Part shown: positions 16,307-26,000 of the stretch, piece by piece | Layout of the letters: each line of letters opens with the position of its first letter | Numbering within the stretch: the stretch's first letter is position 1 | NCBI RefSeq assembly: GCF_003391395.1 | Contig: NZ_CP024190.1 | Coordinates: 1,550,001 to 1,614,000 of the forward strand | Length of the DNA: 64,000 nucleotides | Source of the DNA: Mycobacterium marinum | GTDB taxonomy: Bacteria; Actinomycetota; Actinomycetes; Mycobacteriales; Mycobacteriaceae | Direction: 5' to 3' | Position numbers and translations under genes: made by a program | The notes under the pieces: generated by a model | Told to the model about the DNA's origin: nothing | What the model saw: the letters and a program-made list of their open reading frames with translations, nothing else | The model's database searches: none

Positions 16307-16986
16307 GACCGAGCCAGCGGCACGTGCGACAGTCCGCCCCAGGCGAACTGCACGGTGCCTTCGATGGCATCCGACTTGGAGATCGGCCTGTCGGAGTCCA
16401 GCCAGTATCGGGCACAGTCGACGCTCATGCTGACCAGGGCTACCGCGATCATCCGCGCTCGGTGCGGGTCCAGCCCGGAATCGGCGCTGATCAGGGCGAA
16501 CACCGCGTCGATGCAGGATTCGGTGGCAACCCGCACTTGCGCGGCGACCTCGGGTTCGGTGACGTAGTCGTTTTCGAAGATCAGTCGGTAACCCTGGCTG
16601 TCGTGCTCGATGAAGTCGAAGAACGCCTGAACCGCGGCATAAAGCCGTCCCCGGTTGTCGGTGGTCGTGCGCAGAGCTTGCTGTACCCCGGCCACCAGCT
16701 TGTCCACGTGCCGATTCAGTACCGCCAGATAGAGTTCGAGCTTGCTCGAAAAGTGTTGGTAAAGAACAGGTTTACTGACGCCCGCCCGTTCGGCGATCTC
16801 GTCCATGCCGGCCGCGTGGTAGCCGCGGTCGACGAAAACGTCGCTGGCGACGACGAGCAGCTGGCCGCGTCGCTCGTCGCGGGGCAGTCGGTTACCGCGC
16901 GCTTTGGGGGTCGCGCCCTCAGTCGACCGCACGCGGTCGGCTGATCTGACGGCGCGGTGCTGCGCCGCCTTGGCGAGATCGCTCAT
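16303..16986 (-). CDS. TetR-family transcriptional regulator (Rv3208 type)
   Basis: A 227-residue TetR regulator. The N-terminal ~40 residues are basic and poorly ordered, then the HTH is RRGQLLVVASDVFVDRGYHAAGMDEIAERAGVSKPVLYQHF (helix-turn-helix at AERAGVSKPVLYQHF), followed by the all-helical ligand domain. The effector is unknown; neighbouring divergent DUF3152 gene (start 17172) is a possible target. Convergent with TB9.4. Confidence 0.88.
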   Translation of the reverse strand: MSDLAKAAQHRAVRSADRVRSTEGATPKARGNRLPRDERRGQLLVVASDVFVDRGYHAAGMDEIAERAGVSKPVLYQHFSSKLELYLAVLNRHVDKLVAGVQQALRTTTDNRGRLYAAVQAFFDFIEHDSQGYRLIFENDYVTEPEVAAQVRVATESCIDAVFALISADSGLDPHRARMIAVALVSMSVDCARYWLDSDRPISKSDAIEGTVQFAWGGLSHVPLARS

Positions 16987-17171
16987 CGGTCCTCATCTGC
17001 TTGTCGGCCACTTGCCAACCCCGCGGCCGCACTGTTTGTCGCAACGACATTACTACCCGCGCCGCCGGGTCGATCCTTACTGGACGCTATCGGTGCCGGT
17101 GGATAGTAGTCGGACGGTCCATTCGGGCGTGCCAGGGGTCTACTCGGCGACGGCTGTGCCATCCTGGGAAA

Positions 17172-18197
17172 ATGACGCATCCGCGCCCGTCGCGCAGCTC
17201 CGGTCAGGTACCTGTGCTGCGTGATGAGTGGCGAGAGCCGCTGCGGGCCCAACGTGACCCCCTCGGCCAGGCGGCCGGGCGAGCCCGCGTCGATCGGGAC
17301 CGGCCGCGCCAGTGGCGCAAACAAAGCTGGCTGGGGCGTTTTGTGTCGACCTACGGGTGGCGGGCCTATGCCTTACCGGTTCTGATGGTGCTCACCGTGG
17401 TCGTCGGCTATCAGACGGTCACCGGGACCACGTCGCCGAAGCCGGCGGCGGCCGAGGCGGTTCATGACACGCCCGACATTGGTTCGGTCGGCACTTCGAT
17501 CATCGACACGCCGCCACGTGGTCTGGCCGCATTCGACGCGAATCTGCCCGCCGGAACGCTGCCGGCCGGCGGTCCCTACACCCAGGCGGGGGACAAGACT
17601 TGGCGGGTGGTCCCGGGTACGACACCGCAGGTGGGGCAGGGCACCGGCAAGGTGTTCAGGTACACCGTCGAAGTCGAGAACGGCCTGGACCCGACGATGT
17701 ACGGCGGCGACGATGCGTTCGCCCAGATGATTGACCAGACGCTGGCCAATCCCAAGGGGTGGACGCACGATCCGCAATTTGCGTTCATGCGGATTGATTC
17801 CGGAAAGCCCGACTTCCGCATTTCGCTGGTGTCCCCGGTCACCGTGCGTGAAGGATGTGGCTACGAATTTCCGTTGGAAACGTCCTGCTACAACCCGTCC
17901 TACGGCCCGGACCGGCAGGCCAGGGTCTTCATCAACGAAGCCCGCTGGGTGCGTGGCGCCGTACCGTTCGAGGGCGATATCGGTTCCTACCGGCAGTACG
18001 TGATCAATCACGAGGTCGGTCACGCCATCGGGTACCTGCGGCACGAGGCGTGCGAGAAGCCTGGCGGCCTGGCCCCGGTGATGATGCAGCAGACCTTCTC
18101 GACGTCGGATGACGAGGCCGCGCCGTTCGATCCCGAATTCGTCAAGGCAGATGGCAAGACCTGTCATTTCAATCCCTGGCCCTACCCAATCGCCTGA
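17172..18197 (+). CDS. DUF3152 membrane-anchored putative zinc metalloprotease (Rv3207c type)
   Basis: A 341-residue protein with an N-terminal cytoplasmic basic stretch, one membrane helix near 62-82 (AYALPVLMVLTVVVGYQT) and an exported DUF3152 domain. NHEVGHAIGYLRH is a metzincin-like HExGHxxGxxH zinc site near residue 280, supported by cysteines (EGCGYEF, TSCYNP, HEACEKP, KTCHF). Start at ATG 17172 (MTHPRPS) gives the complete topology; earlier in-frame codons lack support. It is expected to act in the cell envelope; substrates unknown. It precedes moeZ by 172 nt on the same strand. Confidence 0.85.
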   Translation: MTHPRPSRSSGQVPVLRDEWREPLRAQRDPLGQAAGRARVDRDRPRQWRKQSWLGRFVSTYGWRAYALPVLMVLTVVVGYQTVTGTTSPKPAAAEAVHDTPDIGSVGTSIIDTPPRGLAAFDANLPAGTLPAGGPYTQAGDKTWRVVPGTTPQVGQGTGKVFRYTVEVENGLDPTMYGGDDAFAQMIDQTLANPKGWTHDPQFAFMRIDSGKPDFRISLVSPVTVREGCGYEFPLETSCYNPSYGPDRQARVFINEARWVRGAVPFEGDIGSYRQYVINHEVGHAIGYLRHEACEKPGGLAPVMMQQTFSTSDDEAAPFDPEFVKADGKTCHFNPWPYPIA

Positions 18198-18369
18198 GAG
18201 CGGCGGGGGCGTCACCGTCCTTCGGCGCCGATCCGCGTGCCGAAATTGCGCCGACGGTTTGGCTGTTGAACACTGTTGCGCATCGTTGCCGCCCACCCGG
18301 GTACCTGCTGTGATTGGTTGGGCAACGTGTATCGGCGTTGAACCGCCATGATTGCCGAGGAGATGTTCG

Positions 18370-19551
18370 GTGTCCACGACAGCATTGCCGCCCCTGGTTG
18401 CGCCCGCCGCAACGCTGAGCCGCGAAGAGGTGGCCCGCTACAGTCGCCACCTGATCATCCCCGATCTGGGCGTTGACGGGCAGAAGCGACTCAAGAACGC
18501 GCGGGTCCTGGTGATCGGTGCCGGAGGGCTGGGTTCGCCCACATTGTTGTACCTGGCTGCCGCGGGTGTGGGCACCATCGGCATCGTCGACTTCGACGTC
18601 GTCGACGAGTCGAACCTGCAGCGCCAGATCATTCACGGCGTCGCCGACGTCGGGCGCTCCAAAGCCCAGTCGGCGCGTGACTCGATCGTCGCGATCAACC
18701 CCCTGATCGAGGTCCGGTTGCACGAGTTCCGGCTGGAAGCCGACAACGCGGTCGACCTGTTTGGCCACTACGACCTGATCATCGATGGCACCGACAACTT
18801 CGCCACCCGCTATCTGGTCAACGATGCCGCGGTACTGGCCGGAAAACCCTATGTGTGGGGTTCCATCTACCGGTTTGAGGGCCAGGTATCGGTGTTCTGG
18901 GAGGACGCCCCGGGCGGGCTGGGGCTCAATTACCGAGACCTCTACCCCGAACCGCCGCCGCCGGGAATGGTGCCTTCCTGTGCCGAAGGCGGGGTGCTGG
19001 GCATCATCTGCGCCTCCATCGCGTCGGTGATGGGCACTGAGGCGGTGAAGCTGATCACCGGGATCGGAGAGACACTGCTGGGCCGGCTGATGATCTATGA
19101 CGCGTTGGAGATGACCTACCGCACGATCAGGATTCGCAAGGATCCGGCGACGCCGAAGATCACCGCGCTGATCGACTACGAGCAGTTCTGTGGCGTGGTC
19201 TCCGACGACGTCGCCAGGGCCGCCAGCGACTCCACCATCACCCCGCAAGAACTGCGCGCGATGATCGACTCCGGCAAGAAGCTGGCCCTGATCGACGTGC
19301 GCGAGCAAGTGGAGTGGGACATCGTGCACATCGACGGAGCTCAGCTGATCCCCAAGTCGTTGATCAGCACCGGTGAGGGCCTGGCGAAGCTGCCCCAAGA
19401 CCGCACCACGGTGCTGTACTGCAAAACCGGCGTGCGGTCGGCCGAGGCGTTGGCCGCGTTGAAGAAGGCCGGTTTCGCCGATGCGGTCCACCTGCAGGGC
19501 GGGATCGTGGCCTGGGCCAATCAGATGCAGCCCGACATGGTGATGTACTAA
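18370..19551 (+). CDS. moeZ: MoeZ: adenylyltransferase/sulfurtransferase
   Basis: A 393-residue two-domain protein. The N-terminal E1-like MoeB/ThiF domain has VLVIGAGGLGSPTLLYLAAAG and DNFATRYLVNDA with the CxxxxGGVLG-type segment; the C-terminal rhodanese domain (from ~285) ends with the active-site loop CKTGVRS and LQGGIVAWA. It activates and sulfurates ubiquitin-like carriers (CysO for cysteine, MoaD for molybdopterin). It matches Rv3206c (moeB1/moeZ). The GTG start at 18370 has GAGGAG 8-9 nt upstream, deciding the start. Rv3205c-type gene follows after 65 nt. Confidence 0.94.
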   Translation: MSTTALPPLVAPAATLSREEVARYSRHLIIPDLGVDGQKRLKNARVLVIGAGGLGSPTLLYLAAAGVGTIGIVDFDVVDESNLQRQIIHGVADVGRSKAQSARDSIVAINPLIEVRLHEFRLEADNAVDLFGHYDLIIDGTDNFATRYLVNDAAVLAGKPYVWGSIYRFEGQVSVFWEDAPGGLGLNYRDLYPEPPPPGMVPSCAEGGVLGIICASIASVMGTEAVKLITGIGETLLGRLMIYDALEMTYRTIRIRKDPATPKITALIDYEQFCGVVSDDVARAASDSTITPQELRAMIDSGKKLALIDVREQVEWDIVHIDGAQLIPKSLISTGEGLAKLPQDRTTVLYCKTGVRSAEALAALKKAGFADAVHLQGGIVAWANQMQPDMVMY

Positions 19552-19603
19552 GCCGGATGTCTTCTAAGCCGGATACAGGCCCAGCGCCCCGCGGGGCCTC
19601 CAC

Positions 19604-19609
19604 TAGGCT
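19604..19609 (+). promoter_or_regulatory. -10 box of a probable leaderless promoter
   Basis: TAGGCT ends 7 nt before the GTG at 19617, so the downstream gene probably has its own leaderless transcript in addition to any read-through from moeZ. Confidence 0.45.
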
Positions 19610-19616
19610 GACTGCC

Positions 19617-20471
19617 GTGAGTGTCGAGCCACCGCCCGAGCACGTGTTGGCGGCATTTGGTTTGACCGGTGTGGAGCCCGCCTCTTTGGGCGCCAGCTGG
19701 GAAGGCGGCTGGCGGTGCGGTGAAGTCGTGTTGTCGATGGTGGCAGAGAATGCCCGGGCGGCCTGGTCGGCCCGGGTACGCGAGACCCTCTTCGTCGACG
19801 GCGTGCGCCTGGCCCGACCGGTCCGTTCCACCGACGGGCGGTACGTGGTTTCCGGCTGGCGGGCAGATACATTCGTGGCCGGAACACCGGAGCCGCGCCA
19901 CGATGAGGTCGTTTCGGCGGCGGTGCGACTGCACGAGGCCACCAGCAAGCTGGAACGGCCGCGGTTTTTGACCCAGGGGCCCGCCACGCCGTGGGCGGAG
20001 GTCGACGTTTTCATCGTCGCCGACCGCGCCGCGTGGGAGGAGCGACCCCTGCAATCGATCCCGCCCGGGGCCCGCCCGACCCAGATGACCGAGGACGCAG
20101 AGCAGTCGATCGAACTCGTCAATCACCTCGCGACGCTTCGCAAACCGACGCGCAGCCCCAATCAGGTGGTGCATGGGGACCTCTACGGCACCGTGCTGTT
20201 CGCCGGAACGGCTCCGCCGGGGATCACCGACATCACACCGTATTGGCGGCCCGCGTCCTGGGCCGCCGGAGTGGTTGTCATCGACGCGCTGGCCTGGGGC
20301 GATGCCGACGACGGACTCATCGAACGGTGGGGTGCTCTGCCGGAATGGCCGCAAATGCTATTGCGTGCCTTGATGTTCCGTCTGGCTGTGCATGCGCTGC
20401 ATCCCCGCTCTACCAGTGAGGCATTTCCGGGTCTGGCCCGCACCGCTGGGCTGATCCGGATGTTGCTCTAG
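19617..20471 (+). CDS. TIGR02569-family kinase-fold protein (Rv3205c type)
   Basis: A 284-residue actinobacterial protein. NQVVHGDLYGTVLFAG near residue 184 resembles the catalytic HGD loop of aminoglycoside phosphotransferase/choline kinase folds, and DITPYWRPASWAAGVVVIDA takes the place of the Asp-metal segment. Whether it is catalytically active is unclear. The start GTG at 19617 gives a leaderless context and the family-like N-terminus (SVEPPPEHVLAAFG). Its stop overlaps the convergent ATL gene by 4 nt. Function unknown. Confidence 0.8.
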   Translation: MSVEPPPEHVLAAFGLTGVEPASLGASWEGGWRCGEVVLSMVAENARAAWSARVRETLFVDGVRLARPVRSTDGRYVVSGWRADTFVAGTPEPRHDEVVSAAVRLHEATSKLERPRFLTQGPATPWAEVDVFIVADRAAWEERPLQSIPPGARPTQMTEDAEQSIELVNHLATLRKPTRSPNQVVHGDLYGTVLFAGTAPPGITDITPYWRPASWAAGVVVIDALAWGDADDGLIERWGALPEWPQMLLRALMFRLAVHALHPRSTSEAFPGLARTAGLIRMLL

Positions 20472-20776
20472 CAACCGGGCGGGAATTCGTAGCGCACCTG
20501 ATCCAGCGCGATCTTGCCGTCCACGCTGAGCACCCCTTCGGCGCGCAGCAGCTCGAGTTGGCGGCTGGTCAGGTGTCGGGCCGGACGCCCGGAGGCAGTG
20601 ATCACCCGGTGCCACGGCAGATCGACCGAGTCGGTACGCATGATCCAGCCGACGATGCGGGGGCTGGAAAGCCCGGCGGCAGAGGCGATATCACCATAGG
20701 TGGCTACCCTGCCCGACGGAATCGCTGCGACCAGCCGGCGGACCCGCTCGACCTGCTCGTCGGTGACGGGGGCCAT
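20468..20776 (-). CDS. Alkyltransferase-like protein (ATL; Rv3204 type)
   Basis: A 102-residue protein with the MGMT DNA-binding domain fold: IPSGRVATYGDIASAAGL and PRIVGWIMR (arginine finger region). The active-site PCHR of true O6-alkylguanine methyltransferases is replaced by PWHRVI, so it cannot accept alkyl groups. ATL proteins bind O6-alkylguanine, flip it and hand it to nucleotide excision repair. It lies 2 nt after the lipV stop on the same strand, so it is co-transcribed with lipV. Confidence 0.9.
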   Translation of the reverse strand: MAPVTDEQVERVRRLVAAIPSGRVATYGDIASAAGLSSPRIVGWIMRTDSVDLPWHRVITASGRPARHLTSRQLELLRAEGVLSVDGKIALDQVRYEFPPGC

Positions 20777-20778
20777 GG

Positions 20779-21564
20779 TCAGGGTGTTTTCAGCTGTTCG
20801 CGGATCAGTGTGGCGACTTCAGTGGGCTTGGCCTGGGGAACCATGTGTCCGCACTCGAATTCCCGCAGGGCGAAGTCGGCTCCCAGCCGTTCCCGCAGGG
20901 CCGCGATGAGTTCGTCGCTGACGTACTGCGGATCGGCACGCACCGCCCGCACCAGCGTGGTCGCGATTCCCGGGGGAGGCAGCGCGGCGTCGCGGGCGAG
21001 CTCACTCCAGTAGCACACCATGGCGGGCAGGCTGATTCGCCAGCTGTACCGCCCGTTCGGCAGGGTGATGAGGTGCTCGTCGAGTTCGGCGTCGAGCACC
21101 GCGGGATCCACGTCCGCCCACGCGCCGTATGCCCGCTCCATTCGCGCCTCGGCCGGGTCGGTGTAGTCGGGGAAGGCCACCATGGCGTCGACCACCTCGC
21201 GCACCCGTGAACCATCCAAACCGATCGCGGGATCAAGCAGGATCAGCGCTGCGACCAGGTCCGGATGTGCCGCGGCCAGTTGCAGAGCCACCGCCGCGCC
21301 AAAGGAGTGCCCAACCACCACTACCGGCCCGTCGGCTTGATCCTTGAGCAATGCGGCCAATGCCGAAACGTTGGCATCGATGCTCCATGGCGCGGCCCAC
21401 GACGATCTGCCGTGGCCCAGCAAATCCGGTGCGGCGATGCTGACTTCGGGCAAGTAGCCGGCCAGGTATTCCCAGGACTGGCCATGCTCGGTGACGCCAT
21501 GGATGGTCAGCACCCGCACGGGTCCCTCGGGGCCATAGCGGTGCACGTGCAGGTCGGTGCTCAC
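20779..21564 (-). CDS. lipV: Alpha/beta hydrolase LipV
   Basis: A 261-residue alpha/beta hydrolase. The nucleophile elbow is VVGHSFGAAVALQL near residue 88, oxyanion-side TIHGVTEHG near 20, the likely acid Asp in DPAIGLDG or later segment and the catalytic His in FECGHMVPQ near 246. It matches Rv3203 (lipV), described as a carboxylesterase/lipase, but is somewhat longer. GTG at 21564 is the start. The ATL gene follows after 2 nt. Confidence 0.85.
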   Translation of the reverse strand: MSTDLHVHRYGPEGPVRVLTIHGVTEHGQSWEYLAGYLPEVSIAAPDLLGHGRSSWAAPWSIDANVSALAALLKDQADGPVVVVGHSFGAAVALQLAAAHPDLVAALILLDPAIGLDGSRVREVVDAMVAFPDYTDPAEARMERAYGAWADVDPAVLDAELDEHLITLPNGRYSWRISLPAMVCYWSELARDAALPPPGIATTLVRAVRADPQYVSDELIAALRERLGADFALREFECGHMVPQAKPTEVATLIREQLKTP

Positions 21565-21628
21565 GTGTCGATGGTGCCAGGTCGCGCCCGAGTCGCCCCT
21601 CGAGGGAGGTGCGCGGCAAAAACACCGA

Positions 21629-21862
21629 TCAGCGGTCAGCGCCCAAGTCGTCGTCGGAGGTCGCGACGATGTAGGCCTGATCGATCACATCGGCTTCGTT
21701 GGCATCGCGGTCCCCGGCGTCGCTCAGGTACTCGGTGTCCAACCCCGGCTCTTCGTCGAAACCGGCCGGAATGCTCTGTTCGGCGGCATCACCTTCAGGC
21801 ACGGGATCGGGTGTACCTACTACGTCCGCATTGTTGTCGGCATTGTTGTCGGCATTGTTCAT
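21629..21862 (-). CDS. Small acidic hypothetical protein with Asn-Asn-Ala-Asp repeats
   Basis: A 77-residue very acidic protein. It begins MNNADNNADNNADVVG, encoded by three copies of a 12-nt unit, then has PEGDAAEQSIPAGFDEEPG and ends YIVATSDDDLGADR. No known domain is recognised. The ATG at 21862 is chosen because GGAG lies 8 nt upstream; an in-frame ATG at 21886 is less well placed. It is likely intrinsically disordered. It is absent from the syntenic M. tuberculosis block as I recall it. The frame is conserved-looking in codon use but the product is unproven. Confidence 0.6.
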   Translation of the reverse strand: MNNADNNADNNADVVGTPDPVPEGDAAEQSIPAGFDEEPGLDTEYLSDAGDRDANEADVIDQAYIVATSDDDLGADR

Positions 21863-22031
21863 GATCGATACTCCTGCCGTAGACATCCGGCATCAAGCCA
21901 GCTTAATCGGCCTGACCTGATGCCCGTCGCCGTTGCTGTTGCCGCGGGCTACGATAGCCGTTCACAGTGCGCGCCAGCGAACTTTTCACATCTGACGGCG
22001 CGGAGCGGGCCGAAATCCACCGGGAGCAGCA

Positions 22032-22874
22032 ATGGACAGCATCAAGCGCGGCTGGGCGCTGACCGGGCAGAGCTGGCGAATCCTCAAAGGCGACCTGTCG
22101 CTGATGCTGTTCCCACTTCTTTCCACGCTTTTCGCGTTCCTGGCCGTGGTCGCCATCTGGGCGCCGACGCTGATCCTGCGGGGAGTGTTTGACGGCCAAT
22201 ACATCGACGAGCATGACCCGGTCTTCTACATCGCCGGCTTGGCAACGGCGTACGTGTCCACTTTCATCGCCATCTTCTTCAACGTGGCACTGGCCGCTTG
22301 CGCGGTGCGTTCCATGCGCGGTGAGGACACCAAGGTCAGCGATGGGGTCAGGGCCGCCATGCACCGCATCGGCCCGATCCTGGGCTGGACTCTGGTGGCC
22401 ACCACGGTTGGGCTGATCCTGCGGGCCCTTGAAGAACGGATGCCGCTGTTGGGCAAGATCGCGGTCTGGCTGACCGGAGCCGCTTGGGCCATCGCAACGT
22501 TTTTCGTGATCCCAGTCGTGGCGCTCGAGGGCAGCGGGCCGATCGAATCCCTGAAACGTTCGGCGACCGTCGTCAAGGCGCGGTGGGGTGAAAGCGCAAC
22601 CGGGGCCGCCACCATCACGGTGATCATCTGGCTGGTCAGCATCATGATCGTGCTCACCGGCGTGGGGGGTGCCATCGCGCTGCTTGCGCTCAATCAGCCG
22701 GTGCTGGCCGCCGCGGTGGTGGCGATCGCGGTCGCCTGCATCATTGTCGTCTCGCTGATCTCGAGTGCGCTGGGCCAGATCTTCCGCGTTGCGGTTTACC
22801 AGTACGCCGTTACCGGCCAGGCGCCGAGCGGGTTCGACGCGGGGCTGCTGCAGGCGGCGTTCGAGCGGCGCTAG
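22032..22874 (+). CDS. DUF6159-family multi-pass membrane protein
   Basis: A 280-residue membrane protein with about six hydrophobic segments: LMLFPLLSTLFAFLAVVAIW (25-45), YIAGLATAYVSTFIAIFFNVAL (68-90), ILGWTLVATTVGLIL (118-135), AIATFFVIPVVAL (155-170), TITVIIWLVSIMIVLTG (198-215) and AAAVVAIAVACIIVVSLI (232-250). The start MDSIKRGWALTGQSWRILK is typical of the family, which is widespread in actinobacteria and has no assigned function. It stands alone between divergent and downstream genes. Confidence 0.8.
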   Translation: MDSIKRGWALTGQSWRILKGDLSLMLFPLLSTLFAFLAVVAIWAPTLILRGVFDGQYIDEHDPVFYIAGLATAYVSTFIAIFFNVALAACAVRSMRGEDTKVSDGVRAAMHRIGPILGWTLVATTVGLILRALEERMPLLGKIAVWLTGAAWAIATFFVIPVVALEGSGPIESLKRSATVVKARWGESATGAATITVIIWLVSIMIVLTGVGGAIALLALNQPVLAAAVVAIAVACIIVVSLISSALGQIFRVAVYQYAVTGQAPSGFDAGLLQAAFERR

Positions 22875-23019
22875 CCGAGCCCGGCCGAGCCGGCTTGGCC
22901 GCACCGCGGTCAGCTTTGCACCTGAAACCCCCTAAGCACTAGCGAATTTGGTCCGATCCGGCGCCTTGGCCGCCATCAGCCGGGCCAACCTTGTCAGACC
23001 CCTGTGATTGCATGCCGCT

Positions 23020-26000
23020 ATGTCACTGAGCTGGGGTGCCGAGGCGCGGGAGCTGCTGACGCCGGGGTCACGGGGACTGGTGCGGCTCCTGGGCGGCCCC
23101 GGCACCGGGAAGAGCGCCTTGCTGGTACAGGCGGCAATCGCTCATATCACCGCGGGTGCCGATCCGGAATCGGTTCTGCTGCTTACCGGTTCCGGCCGGA
23201 TGGGGATGCGGGCGCGCAGCTCGTTGACCACGGCGCTACTGCGCTCACACACCACCGGGACCGGCCGCGCCGCGGTCCGTGAGCCGTTGGTGCGTAGCGT
23301 GCACAGTTACGCCTACGCGGTGCTGCGGCGGGCGGCCGAACGCACCGGCGATGCGCCGCCGCGGCTGCTGACCAGCGCCGAACAGGACGCCATCATTCGG
23401 GAACTGCTTGCCGGGGACCTCGAAGACGGAGCGAGCGCCAGGTCGGCCTGGCCGCGACACCTGCTGCCCGCCCTGACGACCGCGGGATTCGCGACCGAAC
23501 TCCGAAACTTCCTGGCACGCTGCGCCGAACGCGGGGTAGACCCAATGGAGTTGGAGCGGCTGGGCCGTCGCAGCGGACGCCCCGAATGGGCCGCCGCCGG
23601 CCGATTCGCCCGACAGTACGAGCAGGTGATGTTGTTGCGCGCGGCGGTCGGGACGGCGACGCCACAAGCCACCGCACCGGCATTGGGTGCCGCCGAACTG
23701 GTCGGGAGCGCACTGGAGGCCTTCGCCAGCGATCCCGAATTGCTGGCCGCCGAACGTGCGCGGCTGCGGTTCTTGCTGGTTGACGACGCTCAGCAACTCG
23801 ATCCGCAGGCGGCAAGGCTGGTTCAGGGGCTGGCGGCCGGTGCCGAGTTCGCCTTGATCGCTGGCGACCCCAACCAGGCGGTGTTCGGTTTTCGCGGCGG
23901 TGAGCCCGCCGGATTGCTGGGCGGCCCGCTGGACGGCGGTCCGGCGGTGACCTTGACGACGTCGCATCGCTGTGCCCCCGCCGTGGCGCGCGCCGTCAGC
24001 GGCATCGCCCGTCGGCTGCCGGGCGGCAGTGCCGGTCGCCACATCGATGGCACCGGAACCGAGGACGGGTCGGTCACCGTGCGCCTGGCCGCCACGGCGC
24101 ATGCGGAGGCGGCGGCGATCGCCGATGCGCTGCGACGGGCACATCTGGTCGACGGAGTTCCGTGGTCGCAGATGGCGGTGATCGTCAGGTCGGTACCCCG
24201 GGTCGCCGCCCGGCTGCCGCGGGCGCTCGCCGCCGCGGGTGTTCCGGTGTCGATACCTCCAATCGGGGGATCACTGGCCGAGGAACCCGCGGTAGGCGCG
24301 CTGCTCACGGTTCTGGCTGCGACCGCCGAAGGGCTCAACGCCGATCAGGCGCTGGCACTGATCACCGGACCCATCGGCCGCGTGGACCCCGTCACGCTGC
24401 GGCAGCTGCGCCGCACCCTGCGGCGCACCGTCGCCGGTCGTTCGCCAGAGGATTTCGGGGACTTGCTGGTCGCGACGTTGTCCGAGGATGGGCGCTCTGC
24501 TGTCGCGTCGGCGGGGTCAAACCCACAGTTTGGGCCGCTACGGCGGGTGCGTGCCGTACTGGCCGCGGCAACGCGATGCCACCGTGCGGGCCAAGACCCG
24601 CGCTACATCCTGTGGGCCGCATGGCATCGGTCGGGTCTGCAGAATCGCTGGCTCGCAGCCATCGATCGCGGCGGCCCGGCCGGTGTCCAGGCGACCCGCA
24701 ACCTCGAAGCGGTAACGGCCTTGTTCGACATCACCGACCAGTACGTCGCGCGCACGTCGGGCGCATCACTGAGCGGACTCCTCGAGCACGTTGCCGCCCT
24801 GCAGTTGCCTCGCGTCAGCGAGGAGCCGGCAGCACAGAACGAGCAGGTCCGGGTGCTCAGCGCGCACGCGGCGCTCGGTCACGAATGGGACCTGGTGGTC
24901 ATCGCCGGATTGCAGGACGGCTTGTGGCCCAACACGATTCCACGCGGGGGAGTGCTGGCCACGCAGCGCCTGCTTGATGAACTCGACGGCGTCAGCGGCA
25001 ATGCCTCGGCGCGGGCACCGCTACTGGCCGAGGAACGCCGGCTGTTGCTGGCGGCAATGGGCCGGGCCCGGCGTCAACTGCTGGTGACTGCCGTCGACGG
25101 CGACACGAGCGGAGGTAGCCAGCAAGCCGCACTTCCGTCGGAATTCTTCTTCGAGATCGCGCAGTGGGCCAACGGGGACAGCCAAGCCGTCGCACCACCG
25201 CCGGTTTCGGCGCCGCGCGTGCTGTCGGCCGCGGCGGTGGTGGGCAGATTGCGCGGCGTGGTCTGCGCGCCGGACGGCGCGGTTGACGACGCTGCCCGGC
25301 AATGTGCGGCAACCCAATTGGCTCGGTTGGCCAAGGCCGGCGTGGCGGGGGCCGATCCCGCGGGATGGCACGGGCTGATCCCGGTGAGCACGACTGCTGC
25401 GCTCTACAGCGCCGGCGATGTTGTCACGCTGACGCCCTCCACCCTGCAGACCCTCAACGACTGTCCGCTGCGTTGGCTGGCCGAACGTCATGGTGGGACC
25501 AACCCGCGCGACCTGCGAGCCACCATCGGTTCGGTGCTGCATGCGCTGATCGCCGAGCCGGGCGCAAGTGAAGAGCAACTGCTGGCCGAGCTGGCCCGGG
25601 TGTGGAAGCTCCTGCCGTTCGAGGCGGATTGGTTTTCGAGCAACGAGCTTGCCCGGCACCGAGCGATGATCCAGGCGTTTGTCGAGTGGCGGGGTCAGAC
25701 GCGCAGTGAACTTACCGAAGTCGGAGTCGAGATCGACATCGATGGAGTCCTGGACGCGGCCCGCGACGACGGCGGCGCAATCCGTCTGCGGGGACGGGTC
25801 GATCGGCTCGAGCGCGACGGTGCGGGGCGATTGGTGATCGTCGACATCAAGACCGCAAAGACACCAGTCAGCAAGGACGACGCACAGCAAAATGCCCAGC
25901 TGGCCATGTATCAGCTTGCGGTGGCCGAGGGGATGGTGGAGGCCGGTGCCGAGCCCGGTGGTGCGCGACTGGTCTATCCGGGCAAGAGCGCGGCCGCCGG

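Noticed and set aside
18169..19491. A 440-codon open frame antisense to moeZ
   Set aside because: It lies fully opposite a clear two-domain gene with correct motifs and has no recognisable protein features.
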